From positions 2,081,108 through 2,145,107 of the forward strand of contig CATOSD010000001.1 of NCBI GenBank assembly GCA_951812395.1: a stretch of 64,000 nt of DNA. Direction: 5' to 3'. Source of the DNA: an uncultured Dehalococcoidia bacterium (GTDB lineage: Bacteria; Chloroflexota; Dehalococcoidia; Lucifugimonadales; CATOSD01). Below are positions 8,869 to 17,816 of this stretch, piece by piece (positions within the stretch are counted from its first letter, which is position 1; the number at the start of each line of letters is the position of its first letter). A program made the translations under genes and the position numbers. The notes beneath the pieces are model-generated. The model did not search any database, had not been told where the DNA came from, and saw nothing but the letters and a program-made list of their open reading frames with translations.

Positions 8869-8966
8869 CGCCTCGGGCCGGTTGCATGGTTTGATTCGCG
8901 CCCGATTACGCTCCTTTTCACATGCGTCGAACCCCATTTGTTCGGGCGCAACTGCCCCAATAGTTG

Positions 8967-8972
8967 TAGAAT
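8967..8972 (+). promoter_or_regulatory. Possible -10 box for uvrB
   Basis: TAGAAT followed by ATGCG, 75 nt before the uvrB GTG. A -35 with normal spacing is not clear. Confidence 0.25.
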
Positions 8973-9046
8973 ATGCGAGCGGTGGCCTTGCGGCGCCCGC
9001 CTGCCGGAGGCCGCCCACCACAGATTGTTCGACGGGGTGACGCGCG

Positions 9047-11017
9047 GTGCCACAGTTCGAAATCGTTTCCGACTTCAGGCCGACCGGCGACCAGCCACAG
9101 GCGATAGACAAGCTGGTTGCCGGCATCAATCAGGGCATGAAGCACCAGTCCCTGCTGGGCGTGACAGGCAGCGGCAAGACCTTCACCATGGCCTGCGCCG
9201 TCGAGCGCCTGCAACGCCCCACCATCGTGATCGCTCACAACAAGACGCTTGCGGCGCAGCTCGCCACAGAGTTCAAGGAGTTCTTTCCCCGGAACGCCGT
9301 CGAGTACTTCGTCAGCTACTACGACTACTACCAGCCCGAGGCCTACGTCCCCAGGACTGACACGTACATCGAAAAAGACGCCGACATCAACGAGCAGCTC
9401 GACAAGCTGAGGCACGCCGCCACTCGCGCGCTCCTCACCAGACGTGACGTGCTCATAGTCGCGTCGGTGTCGTGCATTTTCGGTCTGGGATCGCCGGAGG
9501 AGTACCAGGGCTTTGTCGCCTACGTCCGCAAGGGCGAACAGCGCAGCCGCGGCCTGCTCGTTCGCCAACTCGTGGACATGCAGTACGAGCGCAACGACTA
9601 CGACCTCGCCCGTGGGCGCTTCCGGGTGAGGGGAGACACGCTCGAGATTCTCCCCTCTTATGAGGAGATAGGAGTCCGTATCGAGTTCTGGGGCGACGAG
9701 ATAGAGCGCATCGTCGAGGTAGACACGCTCACAGGTGAGCTGGTGGCCGAACGGCAGGACATCGAGATATATCCTGCCAAACACTTCGTCACCTCCGAAG
9801 AGAAGATGCTCGAAGCCATCGAGGACATCAAGACCGAGCTTGCCGCGAGAACGGCCGAACTGGACGCCCAGGGGAAACTGCTCGAGTCCCAGCGGCTCGA
9901 GTCCCGGACCATGTACGATCTCGAAATGATGCGCGAGACCGGATACTGCGCCGGCGTCGAAAACTACTCCCGCCACCTGTCCAGGCGGGAAGCGGGCAGC
10001 ACTCCATACACGCTTATGGACTACCTGCCGGAGGACGCCCTCATTTTCATTGACGAGTCGCACATGACGCTGCCCCAGCTCCGGGGCATGTACTTCGGCG
10101 ACAAGTCTCGCAAGGAGGTGCTGGTCGACTTCGGCTTCCGCCTGCCCTCGGCGCTCGACAACCGTCCCCTCAACTTCGGCGAGTTCGAGGAGCGAGTCAA
10201 CCAGATAGTGTACGTGTCCGCAACGCCAGGCCCCTACGAGTACGAGCACAGCCAGAGCATAGTGGAGCAGGTCATCCGACCAACCGGGCTTATGGACCCC
10301 GTCGTGGAGGTGAAGCCCACGGAGGGTCAGATCGACGACCTGATTCACGAGATTCGGCTGCGCACGAACCGTGGCGAACGCTCCGTCGTCACGACGCTTA
10401 CCAAGCGAATGGCGGAGGAGCTGGCCGACTACCTGCGCGAGCTGGGCATCAAGACTCACTACCTGCACTCGGAGATAGACACGCTGGAGCGCAGCGAGAT
10501 ACTGCGCGACCTCCGGCTGGGCGTGTACGACGTGGTTGTTGGAATCAACCTGCTTCGAGAGGGCATAGACCTGCCTGAGGTCAGTCTCGTCGCCATACTG
10601 GACGCCGACAAGGAGGGCTACCTGCGCTCCTGGACCGCGCTCATTCAGACTATTGGGCGAGCCGCGAGGCACGTGGATGGGCAGGTCATCATGTACGCCG
10701 ACCGGGTAACCGACTCCATGAAGCGCGCTATAGATGAGACGAACCGCCGCCGGCAGGTTCAGGGGATATACAACCGCGAGAACGGCATCACGCCGCAGGG
10801 CATTCGCAAGACTGTACACGACATCACGGAGCGGGTCAGGGCGCTTGCCGAGACCAGGGCTCCTTACGTCACCAAAGATGACATGCCCAAGGACGACATA
10901 TTGCGGCTCATAAAGGATCTGGAGGCGCAGATGAAGTCCGCGGCCCGCAACCTGGAGTTCGAGAAGGCGGCGTTGCTGAGAGACCAGATAGTTGTTCTGC
11001 GCAAGGCTATCGCCTGA
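9047..11017 (+). CDS. uvrB: Excinuclease ABC subunit UvrB
   Basis: Damage-verification helicase of nucleotide excision repair, 656 aa. The Walker A motif is GVTGSGKT, the damage-probing beta-hairpin is in [12 protein letters not shown], the DEAD-like box is IFIDESH, and helicase motif VI is QTIGRAARH. The C-terminal UVR motif that binds UvrC is present ([13 protein letters not shown]). GTG start. uvrA and uvrC are not in the window. The downstream lipoprotein ORF overlaps its last 26 nt. Confidence 0.97.
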   Translation: MPQFEIVSDFRPTGDQPQAIDKLVAGINQGMKHQSLLGVTGSGKTFTMACAVERLQRPTIVIAHNKTLAAQLATEFKEFFPRNAVEYFVSYYDYYQPEAYVPRTDTYIEKDADINEQLDKLRHAATRALLTRRDVLIVASVSCIFGLGSPEEYQGFVAYVRKGEQRSRGLLVRQLVDMQYERNDYDLARGRFRVRGDTLEILPSYEEIGVRIEFWGDEIERIVEVDTLTGELVAERQDIEIYPAKHFVTSEEKMLEAIEDIKTELAARTAELDAQGKLLESQRLESRTMYDLEMMRETGYCAGVENYSRHLSRREAGSTPYTLMDYLPEDALIFIDESHMTLPQLRGMYFGDKSRKEVLVDFGFRLPSALDNRPLNFGEFEERVNQIVYVSATPGPYEYEHSQSIVEQVIRPTGLMDPVVEVKPTEGQIDDLIHEIRLRTNRGERSVVTTLTKRMAEELADYLRELGIKTHYLHSEIDTLERSEILRDLRLGVYDVVVGINLLREGIDLPEVSLVAILDADKEGYLRSWTALIQTIGRAARHVDGQVIMYADRVTDSMKRAIDETNRRRQVQGIYNRENGITPQGIRKTVHDITERVRALAETRAPYVTKDDMPKDDILRLIKDLEAQMKSAARNLEFEKAALLRDQIVVLRKAIA

Positions 11018-12038
11018 CAGCGCGTATTCACGCATTCTCGCAGCGAGCCGCCGCGCTCTTCCCGCAAGCCTTGCGCTCACCGCGCTCGCCATAGCGCTGG
11101 CCTCATTGCCTCTGGCCTGCTCCGGCACGTACGAGCCGGGCGAGGCGTTGCTGCCCGTAGGCATGGCAAAGGCGGTGGCGCCCGACGTCGCCGCGGCGAG
11201 CTACTTGTACGTCAACCCTGGCGGGCCTGTGTTTCTGACGCTCGACTCGTTCGGACCCAGCGGCACTTCGTTCACGCCGGGTGCGCAGCCGGGCTCGCTG
11301 GTGCAGGCGAACGGCGTTACGCTGTTCGTGGGCAGATCGCCCGACGGGTTCGGAGGCATCTTCGATTTCAACGACACCGCAGATGCCGTCAACGGGCTGG
11401 TGGCATTCCGTCTCGGCACGAATCCCCAGCGGAGCTGGTCCGACGGCGACGCGCGCACGCTGAGAGTTGCCGCGGGGGACCCGGAATGGGTCCAGTCGGT
11501 CGGGACCGCTTCCAGGCTGGCGTCATACGTCACGCTGGAGCGGCATCCCTCGCTGCCCTGGGACCTGGTGACCAACCTGCCGGCGAGTCCTCCCTCCCAG
11601 CCCGTGGCGGCCGGCATCGCCAACATCGAGAACGGCCTGGCCGCGGCGCTGTACAACTCCGTGGACCTCGACCTGTCCGACATCGACACCGCGTTCGCCC
11701 TGCTGCGGGTCGACCTCGTCGGATTCGCCATCTACACGGACGACGACCCGCTGGTGCTGCCCGAAAGGCTGGACAGGCAGGCGCTGGAAGAAAACACCTA
11801 TGGCGTGTTGATGGTGAGCAGGTCCGACTTTTCGGGCGTGATGGTGGCGTTCATGCTCGGCGTCGTTTCCGACAGGGCGCAGCTCGAGACGATTCCCATT
11901 GCCAACACCAACGCACGCTACGGCACGGTCGACGGGCTTCACCTGCTGCTGAAGAATAGAGGAAACCTGGTGTTCGCGGCGCTGTCAGCCGACAGGCAGA
12001 ACGCCATCGACCTCATACTCAGCGCGGTCAGTGAATAG
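10992..12038 (+). CDS. Predicted lipoprotein of unknown function
   Basis: 348-aa protein with a long basic N-terminus, a hydrophobic stretch ([17 protein letters not shown]) and a lipobox ending in Cys near residue 43, so an exported lipoprotein is likely. The rest looks like a beta-rich globular domain without a motif I recognise ([23 protein letters not shown]-like segments). The only start able to include the signal is TTG 10992, which lies inside uvrB in another frame. No homologue is recalled with confidence. Confidence 0.65.
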   Translation: MFCARLSPDSAYSRILAASRRALPASLALTALAIALASLPLACSGTYEPGEALLPVGMAKAVAPDVAAASYLYVNPGGPVFLTLDSFGPSGTSFTPGAQPGSLVQANGVTLFVGRSPDGFGGIFDFNDTADAVNGLVAFRLGTNPQRSWSDGDARTLRVAAGDPEWVQSVGTASRLASYVTLERHPSLPWDLVTNLPASPPSQPVAAGIANIENGLAAALYNSVDLDLSDIDTAFALLRVDLVGFAIYTDDDPLVLPERLDRQALEENTYGVLMVSRSDFSGVMVAFMLGVVSDRAQLETIPIANTNARYGTVDGLHLLLKNRGNLVFAALSADRQNAIDLILSAVSE

Positions 12039-12408
12039 GCCGTCTGATCCAGCCCCGGTGGCCTCACTCACGCCGCGGTCGCCGCTACAATCCAGCGATC
12101 AAGATCGGAGTTCGGAGGTTCAGTCTCGGTGCGTTTGATGGCTCCCGCCGGGAGCCGCAGGCGCCTCCACTCAACATCCCGGTTCCCCAGGTCTTCCGCA
12201 GCAACGGCTTGCGCGTCGCACCTTGGTCGACAGATTCCACAGCAGGGACCACGCGCGAACGTACCATGGCCCCGGGGCCGTCGAGATGATCCGTATCGAA
12301 CGTCGTATCGAAGAGAACATGTTCCAGTGCGTCAGCGGCAGAGGAGGCCCCGACGGCGATCCACCCCGAGATAGGCGAAGATCCGGCTCTTAGCCCCAGC
12401 GGGACGAA
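12039..12408. other. Intergenic stretch with no supported gene
   Basis: About 370 nt between the lipoprotein gene and the convergent VOC gene. A short open frame at 12129-12374 is arginine-rich and lacks a ribosome-binding site; it is not accepted as a gene. TACAAT at 12086 is a lone -10-like sequence. Confidence 0.5.
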
Positions 12409-12780
12409 TCACACGTGCTGGTCCACCAGCAGCGGGTTGCCGTCCGGGTCTATCGCGACGAAGCTCGCCGGCCCCGTGCCCGCCTCGTCCGCCTCTGAGA
12501 CCAGGCTCACCCCCTCGGACTTCAGGCGCCGCTGCAGCTCGCGCACGTCGGTGAATTCGGCCACCGGGTTGGCGAGCTTGTCCCAGCCGGGGTTGAACGT
12601 GAGTATGTTCCTTTCGAACATGCCCTGGAACAGGCCGATGGTATGATCGCCGTTACGCATGATCAGCCAATTCTGAGAAGCGTCCCCGCCGACTACCTCG
12701 AAGCCGAACTTCTCATAGAAGGCCCTGGACGCCGCCAGGTCCTTGACGGCGAGGCTGATCGAGAACGCTCCAAGGTTCAT
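12409..12780 (-). CDS. VOC-family (glyoxalase/bleomycin-resistance fold) protein
   Basis: 123-aa protein with the paired beta-alpha-beta-beta-beta fold of the vicinal oxygen chelate family: [25 protein letters not shown] at the first module and [15 protein letters not shown] at the end. It resembles the single-domain proteins of unknown substrate. ATG 12780 has GAGGGAAG upstream. It lies 27 nt after the MFS gene on the same strand, so is likely co-transcribed with it. Confidence 0.82.
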   Translation of the reverse strand: MNLGAFSISLAVKDLAASRAFYEKFGFEVVGGDASQNWLIMRNGDHTIGLFQGMFERNILTFNPGWDKLANPVAEFTDVRELQRRLKSEGVSLVSEADEAGTGPASFVAIDPDGNPLLVDQHV

Positions 12781-12807
12781 TTTCTTCCCTCGTTCGGTCC
12801 GGCCGCG

Positions 12808-14301
12808 TCAGTGGTTGCCACGGTGGCCGTGGTGATCATGGTCGTCATGGCCGCCGTCGTGGGCGTCGTGGTGGCCGCCGTCGTGGGCGTCGTGGTGGCC
12901 GCCGTCGTGGGCGTCGTGGTGGCCGTCGTGCGACGGCTGCACCGATGGCAGCGGAATGAACGCGAGTAGCACAACTGCCGCCGCGTACAGCGCCGCGGTG
13001 TAGTAGAAGAGATAGTCGGAGTCCCAGGAGTACAGCCTGGCCGCGATGAGTGGCGACGCCGCGCTGAATATGAATCGCGAAGTGGATAGCAGTCCCAGCG
13101 TAGTTGCCGCCGTGCCCTCGCGCACGATGTCGATCGCCGCCGCAGTCAGAATGGGCTGGTCGCTGTACAGGAAAAGGCCCAGCGCGGCCAGCAGCGCGGA
13201 CATCACGATAAGGGTGTCGCCGAAAGGGGCCATGAGCAGAGTTATGACTCCCAGGGCAATCAGCCCGGGAATCAGGATGAGCTTGCGGCCGAACCGGTCC
13301 GACAGGTAGCCGGTCACGGGACTGGCGAATATGCCTACGAACACCAGCAGCCCAATCAGCCCACCCCGCAAGGCCAGGTTCTCGAAACTACTGCCGTCCT
13401 CGCCTTCGGCGATCAGTCCGAGCTCGTCCGCCAGGTAAAGCGGAAGCACCGTCACGAACCCCAGGTAGGCCATGCCCCTCAGGCCCGCGACCATCACGAT
13501 TCCCCACACACGCGCATTGCGCATGATGAGCTTCGTTTCGGCAAGCTGCGACCGCAGTGCTCCTCCAACTTGCGTTTCCGCCGCCGCCTGCGCCCTGTGC
13601 CCGATGTCGCGGAAAGCCCAGAACACCAGGAAGGCGAGGAAAATGGGAACGACCGCGTAGATGCTGATTATCGCCTGCCAGCTCAGCGCGACCAGGAGCA
13701 CGCCCGTTAGTGGAGGGCCTATCACATCGCCGACGTTGCCGCCGACGCCGTGGAAGGAGAGCACGGACCCCCGTCGCTCTCTGAAGTGCGATGACAGGGC
13801 GGCCATCGCGGGCAGATGCCACACTGACGCGGCGATGCCGACTACCGACATTCCGAATAACAGCAGCACGTACCCCGCGACATTGAGCTGGCCGGAGACC
13901 TGAGAGCCGTTATCGGAGGTCTGCGCCACCCAGGTCGCGCCGGGCACCAGCCAGCCGGCGCTCGCCATCAGCAACCAGCCTATGCCGAACAGCGCCATGC
14001 AGGCCGCCATCACCCAGCCCCAGTAGCGGCGGAGCGCGTCGGTAAGGACGCCGCCGGGCAGGGCGACCACGCCGGAGACGACCTCTCTGGTCGACTGGAT
14101 GCTGGCCACGGCGACGCTGCTGCCGCCCAGAAGCAGGTCCCGCACCTCGGGCATGACCACGATGAAGCTCTGCGCGATCCAGTGGAAGACGCCGTGGCCG
14201 CTCGTCAGGCCGCCTATGACGAAAGCGGCCGTTCGTCGGAAGCCGGTGCGCCCCTCGACTACGGCGGCAGGGGCTCCGTGATTGTGGTGGCTATGAGCCA
14301 A
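12808..14301 (-). CDS. MFS transporter with histidine-rich termini
   Basis: 497-aa major facilitator with about 12 hydrophobic segments and MFS loop features (SDRFGRKL in the central half, FRERRGSVLSFHGVGG in the first half). Both ends are rich in metal-ligand residues: MAHSHHNHG at the start, and a C-terminal tail with repeats of HDAHDGGH. Such tails usually bind Zn, Ni or Cu, so a metal-linked role is possible, but the transported substrate is unknown. The start is a TTG with GGAG upstream. Confidence 0.82.
   Translation of the reverse strand: MAHSHHNHGAPAAVVEGRTGFRRTAAFVIGGLTSGHGVFHWIAQSFIVVMPEVRDLLLGGSSVAVASIQSTREVVSGVVALPGGVLTDALRRYWGWVMAACMALFGIGWLLMASAGWLVPGATWVAQTSDNGSQVSGQLNVAGYVLLLFGMSVVGIAASVWHLPAMAALSSHFRERRGSVLSFHGVGGNVGDVIGPPLTGVLLVALSWQAIISIYAVVPIFLAFLVFWAFRDIGHRAQAAAETQVGGALRSQLAETKLIMRNARVWGIVMVAGLRGMAYLGFVTVLPLYLADELGLIAEGEDGSSFENLALRGGLIGLLVFVGIFASPVTGYLSDRFGRKLILIPGLIALGVITLLMAPFGDTLIVMSALLAALGLFLYSDQPILTAAAIDIVREGTAATTLGLLSTSRFIFSAASPLIAARLYSWDSDYLFYYTAALYAAAVVLLAFIPLPSVQPSHDGHHDAHDGGHHDAHDGGHHDAHDGGHDDHDHHGHRGNH
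12850..12921 (-). repeat. Three perfect 24-bp repeats encoding the His tail
   Basis: Three identical 24-bp units at 12850-12873, 12874-12897 and 12898-12921, each coding eight residues of the HDAHDGGH type. Perfect identity at the DNA level points to recent slippage or expansion. Confidence 0.9.
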
Positions 14302-14336
14302 GGCAGCCTACTCCAACCCGGGGCGTACGTTTGGCA

Positions 14337-14891
14337 CTAGGAAGATTCTACTCCCCCCGCGAACCCGAGCACTATCGCAAAGATTATGTAGATTACCGCA
14401 TAGGGGATGACTGAAATCAGCACGACGAAGAACGCTCGCCAGGTGGACGTGTAGTCCAGGCACTGGCGTACGGCGATGATCATGCACGCTATCTGCCAGA
14501 TCAGCGATAGCAGCGCAATCAAACCGCCGACGACTGGTACGAAGACGAACAGGCGGAAGACTCCCGGAGCCTGGGCAAAGCCCGTGCCGCGCGCCAACTG
14601 TCCCCAATCGGCAACTGTGTCAGGCGTCTTCAAAACGGTGGAGCCTACAATCCATGTGACAAGAGCCCAGAGAGCCCAACCTACGATTCCCATCACTATG
14701 CCGAACAAAAGGCGCACTATGTCGGCTGACCCGTCGCCCGAGATCACGCTTTGCAGCATCACTCCGACACCGGTACAAAGTGAAACGATGACCACTACGA
14801 TCATCGCCTGAAGGGTTGCGCTGCGGTCGTCCTCCACGTCCTCATAGGTGTTGACGTCCATCCTCATTGCGCCCAACATCCTGGCTAGCAT
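14337..14891 (-). CDS. YIP1-like multipass membrane protein
   Basis: 184-aa membrane protein with about five hydrophobic helices (MIVVVIVSLCTGVGVML, LLFGIVMGIVGWALWALVTWIVG, LFVFVPVVGGLIALLSLIWQI and a C-terminal pair). The layout and the AWGQLARGTGFAQAP-like central loop resemble the Yip1 domain. ATG 14891 with GGAG 10 nt upstream is preferred over a longer reading frame to 15200 whose extension looks random and enters the next gene. Function unknown. Confidence 0.72.
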   Translation of the reverse strand: MLARMLGAMRMDVNTYEDVEDDRSATLQAMIVVVIVSLCTGVGVMLQSVISGDGSADIVRLLFGIVMGIVGWALWALVTWIVGSTVLKTPDTVADWGQLARGTGFAQAPGVFRLFVFVPVVGGLIALLSLIWQIACMIIAVRQCLDYTSTWRAFFVVLISVIPYAVIYIIFAIVLGFAGGVESS

Positions 14892-15083
14892 CTGCTCTTC
14901 TCCTGCGACCAAAGTATTTCGCTCTGCGGCCGTATCCCCTCGTAACTCCCATGGGAACATGGCACCGTCCGGCAACAGAACTGCCGGCCAAAGATTAACA
15001 CAAACCTCACACATCTGGTAGACGGAAGAATTCTGTCCTCGCGGTCCTGGCCGATGGGCGCACTCCATCGCCGCCAGCCAAAA

Positions 15084-15112
15084 TTGACCTCTCGTTGAGT
15101 CCCGCCTATAAT
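15084..15112 (+). promoter_or_regulatory. Predicted sigma-70 promoter for the ComDE-like genes
   Basis: TTGACC at 15084-15089, 17 nt spacer, perfect TATAAT at 15107-15112; 77 nt before the start at 15189. One of the best promoters in the window. Confidence 0.75.
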
Positions 15113-15188
15113 GTGGACTGCCAAGCAAACCCGCACTCGTCGCGCACCGCGGGCGTGTGCATAGCCATTCCACGAGGAGAGAGCTGAG

Positions 15189-15707
15189 ATGGTACACCAA
15201 CAGGCGGCGCTGTTACGACCGGAAACCCTCCTGGAGCAGTTCAAGGCCAACGGCGTGACGCACATCGTTACAATTCCGGACAGCGAGACGAACTACCTCT
15301 ACGAGCTTATGGCCGAACAGTCCTGGCTCGACATCATTCCGACCTGCCGGGAAGGCGAGACGATGGCGATTTCGCTCGGCCTGCTGGTCGGCGGCAAGGT
15401 GCCCGTGTGCCTCATCCAGAACACTGGCATGCTAGAGTCGGGCGACTCCATTCGCGGCATGGCGCTGGACGCCGGGTTCCCGATGGTTCTGGTCGTCGGA
15501 TACCGGGGCTGGACGCGACACGGAGTCACACCCGACACCGTGGCCAAGTACACCGAACCTTTCCTGCACGCGTTCGGCATCAACTACTACCTGGTCGAGC
15601 AGGACGACGACGCGGACCGCATCACTCTGGCCTTCGAGGAGGCCAAGGCGACCAACCGGCCGGTCGCCGTGCTCGTAGGCGACGAGTACCACGGCTTCAA
15701 CCGCTAG
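15189..15707 (+). CDS. TPP-dependent decarboxylase, N-terminal (alpha) subunit, ComD-like
   Basis: 172-aa Pyr-domain half of a thiamine-diphosphate enzyme. The conserved cofactor-activating glutamate is in CREGETMAISLGLLVGG. The split into separate alpha and beta subunits fits sulfopyruvate decarboxylase (ComD/ComE) or phosphonopyruvate decarboxylase, which remove CO2 from 3-sulfo- or 3-phosphonopyruvate. The beta subunit follows after 90 nt. Which acid is used cannot be read from sequence; a phosphonate hydrolase gene (34587) further along makes phosphonopyruvate worth considering. Confidence 0.72.
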   Translation: MVHQQAALLRPETLLEQFKANGVTHIVTIPDSETNYLYELMAEQSWLDIIPTCREGETMAISLGLLVGGKVPVCLIQNTGMLESGDSIRGMALDAGFPMVLVVGYRGWTRHGVTPDTVAKYTEPFLHAFGINYYLVEQDDDADRITLAFEEAKATNRPVAVLVGDEYHGFNR

Positions 15708-15797
15708 CATTCCGACCTGTACCGGACACTGAATCTACTGACCTCGACAGGGGACCGCGACTGGCGGGCCTCGAGGACTGAATCCCGGAGGATACCG

Positions 15798-16385
15798 ATG
15801 ATCGAAGCATCCGAAATGTTTAAGACTTTCAAGGACCACCGCGGCAAGGCGATCGTGATACCCACGGGCACCGCCGGCCGGCACTGGATGGACTACACCG
15901 AGGACACCGACAGGGACCTTTCCCTCGGCGGCGCGATGGGGCACACGACCTCAGCCGCGCTTGGCCTCGCGCTGTCGCTTCCCGATGAACAGATTGCCCT
16001 GTTCGACTCCGAGGGTTCGCTGCTGATGAACCTCGGCATTCTCGCCACAATCGCGGGCAAGAAGCCGGAGAACTTCTTCCACTTCCTCATGGACAACGGG
16101 TGCTACGCCACCACCGGCGGACAGCCCGTGCCGAACTCCGACGACATCGACTACGCCGGCATGGCGAAGGGCGCGGGCTACGCCGCGACCTATCACTTCG
16201 ACGACCTCGAAGAGTTCGCGACCAGCATCGAATCTATCATGGCGGAGACCGGCCCGGTTTTCGTCTCCCTGAAGATCACTCCCGAGGTGGAGAACGAGCC
16301 GATCGGGCGCAGGGTTCGCAGGCCCACCAAGCCGCGAGGCCAGTCCATCAAGGACCTTCGGGCCGCCGTCGGCATTTCCGACTAG
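15798..16385 (+). CDS. TPP-dependent decarboxylase, C-terminal (beta) subunit, ComE-like
   Basis: 195-aa PP-domain half that would bind the pyrophosphate and Mg of thiamine diphosphate. The family motif GDG...N is seen as FDSEGSLLMNLG followed by MDNGCYATTGG; the first glycine-aspartate pair is changed to DSEG, which is also seen in some ComE-type proteins. LGGAMGHTTSAALGLALSLP is typical. GGAGG lies just before the ATG. It should pair with the 15189 product. Confidence 0.75.
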   Translation: MIEASEMFKTFKDHRGKAIVIPTGTAGRHWMDYTEDTDRDLSLGGAMGHTTSAALGLALSLPDEQIALFDSEGSLLMNLGILATIAGKKPENFFHFLMDNGCYATTGGQPVPNSDDIDYAGMAKGAGYAATYHFDDLEEFATSIESIMAETGPVFVSLKITPEVENEPIGRRVRRPTKPRGQSIKDLRAAVGISD

Positions 16386-16459
16386 GGCAAAACGCAACAC
16401 CGACAGGCGTGGCCGCGGACCGTCGCGCGGCGCCATGAGATTGCCGAGGTGCGGTAACT

Positions 16460-17725
16460 TTGGGCGTTAGCGAGCGGGCGCGGCCACGTTTCTTCTACGG
16501 ATGGGTGGTGGTGGGAGCCGCGTTCGTCTCCCACTTCATCAACTACGGCGTTCTCGTCGTCTCATTCGGCATCTTCTTCCCTTTCATGGCGGCCGCACTC
16601 GGCTGGGGCCGAGGGCTGCTGGCGAGCGTGACACTCGTTTCGCGCGTCACATCCGCCGCGGGAGCGCCATTGGTCGGGAGGGCCATCGACCGGCACGGCC
16701 CGCGACTCTACGTCATGCTCGGCGGCGCTGCCGTGGCGGGCGGCGCGGCGCTGATCTCCCTCACGTCGCAGCCCTGGCACATGTTCGCGGCCTACGGCGT
16801 CCTGGTAGCGCTGGGCGGCCTTGCCCTCGGTCCACTGAGTGCAGATTCCACGGTCGCAAGGTGGTTCATCCGCAGGCGGGGCAGGGCGCTCGCATTCACC
16901 ACGATGGGTATGTCCTCGGCGGGCGTCGTCCTTCCGCTGCCGCTAACGCTTCTGATAGACGGGGCCGGCTGGCGGCGCGCCTGGGTCGCGCTGGGCGCTT
17001 TGGTGCTGCTGCTCACGCTGGTGGTCGCGCCGCTCATGCGCAGGCGGCCCGAGGACTACGGCATGATCCCGGACGGCGACGACGGGAAGGAAGGCCCCAA
17101 CGGCGTGCGGCGTGTCGTGGAGGAGGTGTCGCTCACGGCGAGGGAGGCGATGCGCACGCCGGCTTTCTGGCTGCTCCTGATCAGCACGAACTTCGCCGGC
17201 TTCGCCATAAGCGGCGTAAACCTGCACATCTTCTCCTACCTCACAGACCGGCAGATCGAACCGGGACAGGCCGCGGTGGTGATCACCTACCTCTACTTTC
17301 TCCAGTCGGTCGCCAAGCCGCTCTGGGGGTTCGCCGCCGAGCGGCTGCACGTCCGCTACTGCCTCGCGGCGTGCTACGCCGGCGGCGCGGCAGGAATCCT
17401 GCTGCTGATGGGGGCGAACTCGTTGCCCCACCTGGCGGTGTTCGCCACGGTTTACGGTTTGACGCGAGGCGCGCAATCGTTCGTCAGCAGCCTGGCGTGG
17501 TCCGACTACTTCGGGCGCGAGGCGCAGGGGGCCATTCGTGGCACGGCGCAGCCGTTCGGTCTCATCACCAGCGCGGGCGGACCTGTGCTCGGTGGCTTCC
17601 TGTTCGACCTTCGCAGCGATTACGTGCTCGCGTTCTCCGTGTTCGTGGCCGCTTTCGTGGTCAGCAGCGTGGCCGCGCTGCTGGCGCAGCCGCCTCGCCA
17701 CGCGCCGCGTCCCGCTGCCGCTTAA
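16460..17725 (+). CDS. MFS transporter, monocarboxylate/oxalate-formate type
   Basis: 421-aa 12-helix permease. FFYGWVVVGAAFVSHFINYG at the N-terminus and GPRLYVMLGG, MGMSSAGVVLPLP and WFIRRRGRALAF are typical of the MCT/OxlT branch of MFS. TTG start with GAGGTG 8 nt upstream. It lies 74 nt after the ComE-like gene on the same strand and may import or export the organic acid handled by that enzyme; this is inference from position. Confidence 0.83.
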   Translation: MGVSERARPRFFYGWVVVGAAFVSHFINYGVLVVSFGIFFPFMAAALGWGRGLLASVTLVSRVTSAAGAPLVGRAIDRHGPRLYVMLGGAAVAGGAALISLTSQPWHMFAAYGVLVALGGLALGPLSADSTVARWFIRRRGRALAFTTMGMSSAGVVLPLPLTLLIDGAGWRRAWVALGALVLLLTLVVAPLMRRRPEDYGMIPDGDDGKEGPNGVRRVVEEVSLTAREAMRTPAFWLLLISTNFAGFAISGVNLHIFSYLTDRQIEPGQAAVVITYLYFLQSVAKPLWGFAAERLHVRYCLAACYAGGAAGILLLMGANSLPHLAVFATVYGLTRGAQSFVSSLAWSDYFGREAQGAIRGTAQPFGLITSAGGPVLGGFLFDLRSDYVLAFSVFVAAFVVSSVAALLAQPPRHAPRPAAA

Positions 17726-17760
17726 CGACGAGCGCCTGTACGGCGCGGCGCGGTGTTCGC

Positions 17761-17766
17761 TATAAT
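17761..17766 (+). promoter_or_regulatory. Possible -10 box for the LLM oxidoreductase
   Basis: Perfect TATAAT followed by GGGC, 50 nt before the ATG at 17817. The -35 is poor (CTGTAC at 19 nt). The same TATAATGGGC string occurs at 39061. Confidence 0.4.
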
Positions 17767-17816
17767 GGGCAAAGTCGGCCTCCACTTCCATTCTGCCGGC
17801 CGGCCTGGAGCATCGC

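Noticed and set aside
8918-11164. 748-codon minus-strand frame opposite uvrB
   Set aside because: Pure shadow of uvrB; composition is typical of an antisense frame in GC-rich DNA.
14892-15200. N-terminal extension of the YIP1-like frame
   Set aside because: A good ribosome-binding site precedes ATG 14891; the extension would run into the promoter and start of the ComD-like gene.
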